DNA of 64,000 bases. Origin: Ricordea florida. Lineage: Eukaryota > Cnidaria > Anthozoa > Corallimorpharia > Ricordeidae. Every line of letters begins with the position of its first letter. The stretch's first letter is position 1. The notes under the pieces were generated by a model that worked only from the letters and a program-made list of their open reading frames with translations, was not told where the DNA came from and did not search any database. Shown here in pieces: positions 50,101 to 61,200 of this stretch. Location: NCBI GenBank assembly GCA_949710005.1, contig OX453285.1, positions 23,171,502-23,235,501 of the forward strand, given 5' to 3'. A program made the position numbers and the translations under genes.

Positions 50101-53100
50101 TGGAAAATCCCGACCTCGTGTTATTGTCATCAGCTGTCAAAATATGCGCAAAACACGGCAAATGATTGGTTTATTACCTGTCAAAGTCTCTATTAGGACA
50201 AAAGAGCAAATAACCCTCAGTAAGAGTGGGGAGAGGGTCAAGACGAGCGGCCATTTTTACGGGCGGTTACGGGCGGTTCAGGGAATTCATGGGTTGTCGT
50301 ACACGGGCGGTTACTGGCGGTTCAGGGGCGAATGGGTTAAGTCATATGATTATGACAGTGTATGGCACAATTCTGTCTAACCAGATTTTCCATAGTGTAC
50401 ATATACAAATATTAAGGCTGCATTCCTTTGGTATGATCCCGATCTGGTTTCATGATCCGAGATCACACGCATCATGGCACATCAAAGGAACTGATGAATC
50501 CACTCTGGATAAGGATTCATCTGTTCCTTTGATGTGACATGATCTGAGTGATCTCAGATCATACGCATCGTGACACATCAAAGGAACTGATGAATCCACT
50601 CTGGATAAGGATTCATCTGTTCCTTTGATGTGACATGATCTGAGTGATCTCAGATCATACGCATCGTGACACATCAAAGGAACTGATGAATCCACTCTGG
50701 ATAAGGATTCATCTGTTCCTTTGATGCGACATGATATGAGTGATCTCAGATCATACGCATCGTGACACATCAAAGGAACTGATGAATCCACTCTGGATAA
50801 GGATTCATCTGTTCCTTTGATGCGACATGATCTGAGTGATCTCAGATCATACGCATCGTGACACATCAAAGGAACTGATGAATCCACTCTGGATAAGGAT
50901 TCATCTGTTCCTTTGATGCGACATGATCTGAGTGATCTCAGATCACAAATCCAGATCTGGATCATACTAAAGGAATGCACCCTAAGTAAATGCTGCAGTA
51001 AATACAGTCATTGATCAGTGTATTAGCGAAAGCTATTCCTAAGAGGAAATAAATTGAAGACTTGAAGACTATTATTGTTATTCATTATAACACTACACAG
51101 ATTGATTGGAACTTGCCTGCTGAAATGTTGCACAACTTTATTCGTGGAAATGATAAAGTGAGTACTACACTGTAGAATAATTATGTATTACTAACGGTAT
51201 ACATGTATTATATGGAATCACGTTTGAGTGTGGTGTTAATCATGTCAGTCTTCTGACTTTGAAGGCCAGAATTAGAGCCCTGGTGATGGTACTGTGTGTG
51301 CTGTTCCATGGACAAGAAACGTAACTCCACCCTGTCTCCTTCCACCCAGGTGTATATGTTGTAGTTCAATTTTTGCCTTGGTTCAAATTTTATTTTCCTT
51401 TGTTTTCTGGTATGGTAATTTATGATAATGAGTTTGAAACAAAGGAAAATAAAATTTGAACCAAGGATAAAATTGAACTACAACATATACATGTAAATGG
51501 TCTGGGAGACATAATGCTGGGGTTAAACCTGTGTTGGACAATAGCATCCCATCTAGGTGGGGGGGGGGGGCTGGCTACAATACTTCCAGGTACTAAATGC
51601 TATAAATCAAACCAGACCTTTGTACAAGAGTTTGTTACTTTACATGTACTTATAGATGGATTTGGATTTGGATTTGGATTTATCTAGCTTTTACTGGACA
51701 GCGGACCTGCCCAGTGGGGTTGAGCACGAACGGGACTCATAGGTCCCATGCGAGGTGCCTGCCCACAGGTCTGCACTAGGGGTGGTCACAGCCAGGGATA
51801 GTTACGTCCCTAGTGGCTCTTTAACGTCCCACAGAATTAATTGTCTGGAGTTGTGAGACGAGACCTCCAGTTTATCGTCCTTATCCGAGAAGACTAGAAA
51901 GTCTAACCATTTGCAGATGCCATTGCAAAGGAAGCACTCTCTCCTCAGTTATTTAAAGACCCTGAGTGTTGGTCCGGCCGGGGCTTGAACCCACGACCTC
52001 CCACACAGTAGTCTGGCCTACCAACCTCTACCAACCTCTACCAACTGACCTAACCGGTTGGCGGTTGTGTTCTTGGCATTACAAAATTTAGGCAATATGA
52101 TATTCTCTATTACAGCTAAGCATTGAGTGGATCTAACATAAGGGTTGAAGGCTTGCCATTTGAAAATGTGCTTTATTTGTATTTAAATCCACAGCTTCCT
52201 GGCGCCTGGGGAACAATTGATGGAAAGGTACAAAGTGAGATGTAATTGAAATAAGTACATGTAAACTGTCATTTTGAGATTAGAGTCAGGGCATTACACT
52301 ATGTATATCAAGTTCTTTATTTTGATTTCAATGTAACAGGAAGTGACATTCTATGGATCATCTTTGACACCTGGTGATAAATGTCCTGAGGGGACTGCCG
52401 TCTCAGTTGAAGGACTCGAGACCCCTGCCATTGTTCACAAAGGTGGAATGACATTCACTGACTTTGATGGAAAAATGGTTAGTTAAAAATTAATAAGTGA
52501 AAAATTACAAGAATAGAAGAATAGACTTTATTGAAAATACATGGCAGCCATTAGGCTGAATTGCGTATTTATGTACAAAATATTAATACTCTAATTACTA
52601 TTAAATTAATATTTGGCAAACTATAAAATCTAAAATTATGTACAAAATTAAGCAAAAAGGCAAACTCTAAAAAATGGACTAAAAAGTATCAACATTAAGA
52701 CTTGACGATATAATAAAAGTGTTCTTGGCTCGATTCGTTTTAACTTTAGGGACATCAAAGGTTCTCGTACGCCTTAAAGTGTATCTAGTAGATTTATGTA
52801 ATGGAGGGAGTAAATAATGCAGCCTATGGCTTTTATCATTTAGGATTTCATTAAAAAATTTATTACATAAGTTACTATGATGTTCGTTTATCGAGACTAA
52901 ATCCATGCGAGTAAGTGCTTCGTTATAGTTAAGATCGGGACACATAATAGCTAGCGCCCTCTTTTGTATAAGTTCCAGTTCGTGTGTTAAATACTTTGGT
53001 AGAGAATAGTAGAACACAGGCACGGCATAGTCTAATACAGATCTTATACATGTAATGTAGAACAACCCCAGATCTTCACGGGGTACCTTGGCCCTTTTTA

Positions 53101-56100
53101 ATTGAACCAAGAAGTACAACCTTTTTGATGCTTTCTTGATGACTTCATTTATGTGATCGTTCCACGATAAATCACTTGATAAGGTTATACCTAATAGCTT
53201 TGCTCTTGTTACGACTTCAAGCTCTTTTCCGTCAACCTTAACTGGTTCAAATACTTGTTTCATTTTTGCAAATGAAATTCTGAGTTCTTTACACTTATCT
53301 GTATTTAACTGGACTCTATTGTTCTGTGACCATTCAGCTACTTTATCAGCAATAGTTTGTGCACTGCTGATTCCACTTTTTGGGACAACTTCTGATGTCG
53401 TCGTATCATCCACGTACTTCCAGACACGGAAGTCGCTGAGAACTAGGTCATTGATCATGATAATGAATAACCATGGCCCTAATTTGGTCCCCTGGGGGAC
53501 TCCAGAAGGGACCGAGCCCCATTCAGAGAAACATCCATCTATTAGTTTAATTCTTTGGAAACGGTTACTGAGGAAATCAATAATCCAGTTGATAATACTT
53601 GCTGGTAATTCTAAGTTGCATAGTTTGTTTACAAGGATGCTGTGGTCGATAAGATCGAACGCTTTACGATAGTCGAAAAGGATCGATCTGACAGTAGATC
53701 CATTTCCATCAGTACCAATTGTCCAATCATGGATCATACTTAGCAAAGCGATGGTCGTGGATGATTTCGGGACTGCACCGTACTGGTTAGGGTCAAGGAC
53801 TTTCATTACAGCAGGCTTCACGAAATCACGAACAACAATGTCCTCAGCAACTTTTGACAAACATGGTGTTAGCGAGATAGGTCTCAGATCTTTCTTTAGG
53901 TTTTCAACAGGTTGTTTCTTTGGCAAAGGTGTCACATCAGCACATTTCCATATATCAGGTAAACGCTGTTGTTTAAATGATGCATTAATAATAGTTTTGA
54001 CAGGAAAGGCGAGTGACTCAGCGTATTCTTTTAGTAGCCAATTGGTAATACCATCGGGACCTGAGGCCTTTGCTGGATTAAGGCTATGTAGTAATTCAAA
54101 AGTTCTTTCTTCAGATATCTCTAAAAATTCCGGGTTGTCTTCTAATGGCAAGGGACAAAGTGGTGTGTGTAGTCTGTACTCTTCTAGAGGCTCAAGGAAA
54201 GCCTTGTTAATGACATTGGCAATTGCTTGGGTAGACAAGCCATCAACTTCATCAGCCTTTATCTTACTGAGGAGATCGCCAGAACGAGGACTCATTCCAC
54301 TTATTCGCTTTACCTCTTTCCACCACACCTTAGGGTTTTCACCTTTCATTTGTTGAATTTTGGAGTCATAATATTTAGCCTTACATGATTTTCTTTCACG
54401 GTTGACAGCGTTTCTGTAAAACTTGAAAATATGAGAATCTGCTCCGTTCTTACAGAAGGTTTCTTGTCTCTTTCTGATAAGTGACTTCAGTTTCTGTGAT
54501 ATCCATGGTGCATCAACTGGAAGTGCACGAACTCGTCTCAGAGGCATGAGTAAATCAAATCCAATCTGGATTACTTCTTGAAATACGTTTGTTAATTCCT
54601 CACAGGTGTCAAGAGAATTAAGTAAAAGAGGCCAGTCCACGGAGCTTAAATATCGGCCCATCGCGGCTACACAGCTAGGTCTAGAGTCCCGTTTATAGAC
54701 GACGTTTCCAGAATTGGACTTAATGGACCTCTCTTTGGGTGAAACCATGATAGTGTTGTGGTCAGATAGTCCAAAGGGAGGGAGTGATTGAGGTGTATCG
54801 TAATAATCCTTGAGGTTAGTTAATACTAAGTCCAGTATAACATTCTTGCGAGTTGGAGACTTGACAATTTGCTTTAACCGGAAGTGCTTTTTAATCGATG
54901 TGATGTTCAAACGATTAAAGTCCCCCGCTAGAATAATGCCACAGTTCGGGAATTTAGATTCAGCCAGAGCAAGTGAATGGAATAAATGATTACGGATGGA
55001 ATTTTCATCGGTCCTGGGAGGGTGATACACTACTGCAGCAATTAAACACGAAACGCCTCTTGGCAGAAGGGTGGGTCTCACGTGAAGCCAGAGAATTTCG
55101 TGGTCATGACAGCAACTCAACTCATCAAGGACCCTGTACTTAATATTGTCGTCCTTTACATAAACACATACTCCACCATGATTGTTGGTAATCCTGTCCT
55201 TACGTAGAATTGTGAAACCTTGGATGTTGACGATACTCTCTGATATTGAATCTTTGAGCCAAGTTTCAGTAATAAACGCCAAACAGATGTTATTACGATG
55301 AATAAACTCTTGAACTTCGTCCAGTTTTGGTACTAAAGACATAACATTTGCAAGCATCAACTTTGGCACATAATGTGTTCTTTGTGTTGGTTGAACATAG
55401 GTGACATTCTGAATATTTAATGCATTTGCTTCGGACGTTTGATTTTCAATATGCAAATTATCAAAAGTTTCTTTATCCAAGACTAGCGGCTGATGAAAAT
55501 AGGAATTACCTCGTAGATTGTGATCAATATGAGATGAGATCTTTTTCCTCTGACCAGCACGGCATCCACGGCGAGTAGGTTTAGTTCTTGAGATTCCAAG
55601 CTGGAGCAAATTTCTTCACAAGTTATGGACGAGTGGTTTGCCATTAGTTAACAGTGAAATGTTTTTGAGAGCTGATGCCGTGTAGTTTATGAACATTTTG
55701 GAGTTTGCCAGAATACTTTGGTAGTTTAGAGATTCAGAGAAAACTTAAGTAATAAAAACTATGAACGATAAAGGAGTAAAATCGATAAAATTGAAGACGA
55801 GGTAGCAAGTGCTGCCGCTAAGCGCTCATGCATATCATTGATCAAACAAATCCCTTTAATTTGAATGTCAAGATAGAAATTTCTCTTAGAGGTCTCTATA
55901 CATTTCATAGAGTACGAGCAAGGAGAGTATGGTAGAATATCAACAGAGTTTATGGTTGGTGATCATTCCATCATATTCTCACTACCTGTATTCATTGACA
56001 TGTATTGATATCACTATGAGAAACTAGAAGGAGATCTCTCTTAGACCTGAAATATTTAAGGCAATGCTGCTCACTGTATTAGGCAGTTTGATTTAGTAAG

Positions 56101-56252
56101 CATTGACAAAAGTTATATTGCACACAATACAGTTTCCATCTACACGTAATATCAGCTGCTGACGAAGGTCTAAGACTGAAACGTTTTCTATTAAATTTTT
56201 AACTTTTTAACTTTTTTATCGTCAGAAGTTGTCCGTCCTTGCTTTTTCAAAC

Positions 56253-56286
<34 letters not shown>

Positions 56287-57098
56287 GGAATGAAAGAGGA
56301 ACAGCGAACTTCTCACATGAGGTTTAATACTGTAGACGTTTCGCCCATTCGGGCTTCTTCAGTACAGTATGTTAACAAGATTAAAAAGATTACAAATACT
56401 TGGAATAAAAAAATTATTTACAATATTGGTCTCTTATATATGAGAAAGGAAAAAAAAAAAAGAAAATTACAAACAATAAAAATTTAAAAAACTAACATCT
56501 AATAAAAACCTAATGAATAGGGACTAATTTGTGATACAATTTGTGATCCCTAATTGGGCCCTTGATTAACATATATAGATATATATATATATAGGCAATT
56601 GTGGAAAACGAGGACGGACAACTTCGAGCGAAAAAAAAAAATATATATATATATACAGTAAAAAATCTAAAAAAAGTTTAAAAATTTAATAAAAATAGAC
56701 GTTTCGGTCAATGACCTTCATCAGTTGCAGTGCAATTGAATAAGAAATTACAATGTCCTTAAATAGGTTTACAGTATAAAAGATGACATAATATAACAAA
56801 ATGATTACATAACAGGGCGTGGTAACACATGAAAATGAAAAAATTAACCAATGATAAACAATCGGTGATTACTAAGCGAGAAACTATGACAATGCGATAC
56901 AAAACTCAAGAAACGCAAACCAAATATGAATAAATAATCAGATATAAAACAAATAAGATTAATGTTAAAAAACTATAACATGATTCGTCAAGTCAGCCAA
57001 AAGTGTAAAGGGACCCGCGTGTAAAATATTCACAGTATTCATAAAAGGCCATCCTAGGAAAAACTTGTAATAAAAACCCCAAACAAAGCCCCTGAAGC

Positions 57099-57161
<63 letters not shown>

Positions 57162-58176
57162 TGTATGTATGTATGTATGTATGTATGTATGTATGTATGT
57201 ATGTATGTATGTATGTATGTATGTATGTATGTATGTATGTATGTATGTATGTATGTATGTATGTATGTATGTATGTATGTATGTATGTATGTATGTATGT
57301 ATGTATGTATGTATGTATGTATGTATGTATGTATGTATGTATGTATGTATGTATGTATGTATGTATGTATGTATGTATGTATGTATGTATGTATGTATGT
57401 ATGTATGTATGTATGTATGTATGTATGTATATATATAGGCAATTGTGGAAAACGAGGACGGACAACTTCGAGCGAAAAAAAAAAAATATATATATATACA
57501 GTAAAAAATCTAAAAAAAGTTTAAAAATTTAATAAAAATAGACGTTTCGGTCAATGACCTTCATCAGTTGCAGTGCCTTTTTAATTAATTATTCAACACG
57601 ATGTGATAAGCCTGAGTGGGTTCCCTGCTTTGTGGGTTTTAATATTACCGAAGGCGACCCCTGGTTTGGCTTTTTTGTTAATTATCCAATTAGCTAATTG
57701 GTCTGAAATTTCACCTTTTCTGACCCATTTGTTGCACCAACTCTCAACTACAGCTAAATGCCTATATGTAGGATCTTCCTGTAAGGATTTATAATGGAGC
57801 TGGTTATGAAGCTGGCCAAACATTTTATCTTCGTATTCCCCTTTATCAATTAAGACGAAACGAGAACCCTTATCTTGTATACGAATTACTACATCAGAAT
57901 TTCTAAATTGCTTTAACGCTACCCGTTCCCCTTTGGTTAAATAAAGGCACTGCAACTGATGAAGGTTATTGACCGAAACGTCTATTTTTATTAAATTTTT
58001 AAACTTTTTTTAGATTTTTTACTGTATATATATATATATATTTTTTTTTTTCGCTCGAAGTTGTCCGTCCTCGTTTTCCACAATTGCCTACAAATTTCAT
58101 TACTCGAGGTTTGGACTACGAATCCTTTTGGATCCTTCTGGCGTGTGGCATCCCTGTTGGCTCGAAGCATCATAAC

Positions 58177-58215
<39 letters not shown>

Positions 58216-61200
58216 CGGGAGAAAAAACACACAAACAAACTACAGGTTTATCCCTACAAGCCTGTTTTGTGGTTGCATGCCCACTCGTCAGGGGATTTTG
58301 GGCAACCACGAAACAGCTAGGCTTGTAGGGATAAACCTGTAGTTTGTTTGTGTTTTTTCTCCCGCAACAACTACTTCGCTCTACGTTCACGTATTGAGCA
58401 CTGTTTTACGATTAATCAACTTTTACACTTTATATATATAATATATACTGTAAGGTCTAACAAAAAATTTAATGTTTAGCAAGTTAAATTTCGTTAACTT
58501 TTTCTTGTCTAGCATGGATTATTAAAAATTGTAATTATTAATGCGAATCTGTTATCCTGCAGCTGACCGTGAAAACCCTTCAGTTGGATGATGGCCGTAT
58601 GATTCAAGCAGCAAAGTTTGGCGAAGCAGAGGAAGCAGCAGAGGCTATTGAACTGACTGAGGATGAAAAAGCCATGGAGGCGAAATTAAGGGTAACATGC
58701 ACGTTCATGGATTAAACATGCACCTCACGCTTCCAGCTTTAATACTAATTGTTCATGGTTTCCTGTAGGAAATCTGGGCTGGTATTCTGGGAAACCCTGA
58801 TGTTCTAGAAGACACTGACTTCTTTAAAGCTGGAGCTGGCTCTATGGATGTTACAAGGTTTATTTTGTAGTACTTTGATTAACTCCCTCTGTTCTTTCCA
58901 AAGATAAGGTGTTCTTTTCCCTGCCTTGTCTAGGTGACCTAGCCGTGATTATCGATAGACTATAAGCTACAGTACAAGTACAGCATAGATGTACAGTTTT
59001 TTATTTGAAGGCACAGAAAATTTAAGTTAAGTTTGAATTGTTGTTTTCCTTTGTTTCAGATTATTTGAGGATTATGGAAATTAATCTGACACAAAGGAAA
59101 CAACAAATCAAACTAGTTTAGAACCATTTTGACCTGAAATTCATTTTAACCTACAATATATACATGTAGTTATGCATGTATTTGGCTCATTTGCATTTCA
59201 CTGCAGCCTGTTTACACCCAGACTTTTTTTGTGATCTGCCACCATGATTTCTTTGTGAGGAGATTTTTCAACCATAAGATAATCCTCCTTGAACCAAGGT
59301 TACCCAAACAAATTTCATACAAATTATCCAATCACAATCAATGATCTAAACAATAGAATCTCTGCAAAAGTTTTATATTTCACCTAACCCTTTAAGCCCC
59401 AATATCAATATTTATTTTCTCCTAACTGTTCTCTTACACGTACATGTATATTTGTTATGGTACTAGTGAGGAGAATTTGTTTAAATATCAATACAACTCT
59501 TTTTTGGTGATCTTTTTTGTTATTCTAATAATGTGAATGGTTGATGAACAGTGAATATTGTAATGAGAAATTGGATGCTGGTCACTACTGGGACTTAAAG
59601 GGTTAAAATGCATATAATTTGCTTTATAATTGTACAAAATATATCAAGATTGAAAAAGAATCATCTTAGTCGGTAGAAACTCACCACAAATCTGTTGTTC
59701 AGCGTCAAACAGATGTTCAAAATTTGTTTGAAAATTTCTTTGGGTGCAGGCCTTGGTTCAAGTGGAGGCACAGTTAAGTATAGTGGTTAGTGTGTTGGAC
59801 TTCTGAGCAGGAGGTTTGGAGTTTGAGCCCTGGTGCTGGCACTGTGTTGTTTCCTTAGACAAGAAACTTTACTCCATACTGTCTCTCTCCACCCAGGTGT
59901 ATAAATGGGTACCAGCGATATAATGCTGGGGGTAACCCTGCGATGGACTAGCATCCCATCCAGGGGGGGGGAGGGGGTAATAATACTCCCAGGTGCTTCA
60001 TGCTACTGAAACTGGGATAAGCTCCGGCCATGTGGGCCTTTGGCTCATGTGCGCCTTGGATCTTGGTTGAAGTAGTCATACTGATACATTTTAAAATCTA
60101 ATAAAAGGCGTTCCATGGTAAGTTCGTGGAGCAAAAATGACTATGTTTCATGTCCTGCTGCACAGTTCCGAACCTTAGCCAAACATGCAAAGACCACGTG
60201 GCATGTTCCAAATTTTGATTGGCTGCATGCTGAACAATAACTTGTTGATGATCTTGAGATGATCGAGTCCCGAATATTCTGTTATTTACATGTGACATCC
60301 TGATTCCTCCATCCACGAGCTTAAAAGCCATAAACTATGTTGTACTCAGTCACAGTTTATTTTATTATTATTCACATTACTTGAAACTCACTCTTGTTTT
60401 GATGCCTTCCATTCAAATTAATTTTATTAAATTTAGCTGGCAAAGTTATAATTAAACACACAATACTGATATTTGATTTTTTCTCACAGACTTGTTGAGG
60501 AAGTTAAGGAAAAGTGTTTGGTGATTCTGGAAGCAGAGGAAATCTACATGAACACAAGGTACTATTCTGTGTTGTTTAGGGATTGATCTGCATTCAACCT
60601 CTGGATCCCTTCATGTTATTGCATGTAGGTATCTATCACTAATATTTTAATATGATCACTGTATTTTTTATTATAGCCAGGTTCCCAAACAAGGATCGAA
60701 CCTGAAGTATAATCATGTTGTCAGGGTCTGATTGTCTGCAGTTGAAAAGAAAAGAATCATACAGATACATCATTGGCTTTCCTTTTCTAAATAGATCATA
60801 CAAAGTTACTGAACTGACCCTTATCCCCCTCTCCTACACACACAGACACACAAATAACATAATTATAAAAACAGCCCTAAAAATAATGCATAGAGGACTT
60901 GTATATACACTGTAGTATTATGACAAATTTTTTGTCACACCTGCACCAAATCTTAATTACACATAATTGTGGTGGATGTTCAATTTTGTCATCTGTAGAT
61001 ATGGAGACTTTGTGCGGCTGTCTGTGCTTAGGTCCCGAGGAGAGGGGCAGGATGAATTCACCTGTGACACGGTAGGAACTGTGTGGACAATAGCTATTTC
61101 AGTTTAAATTAATAATAATTATAAATTATGATTTACCTGTACCAGTCAAACTCCTGCATGCAAGCAGGAAGTTTAGGTAATGAAAGGCCACTGCCAGGAG

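Noticed and set aside
50450..50980. CRISPR-like array or repeat protein (176 codons)
   Set aside because: Units are contiguous 96-bp hairpins without distinct spacers, inside a MITE in animal DNA; the frame is a by-product of the 96-bp period.
57101..57532. Open frames encoding YVCM and THIH repeats
   Set aside because: Translations of an (ATGT)n microsatellite.
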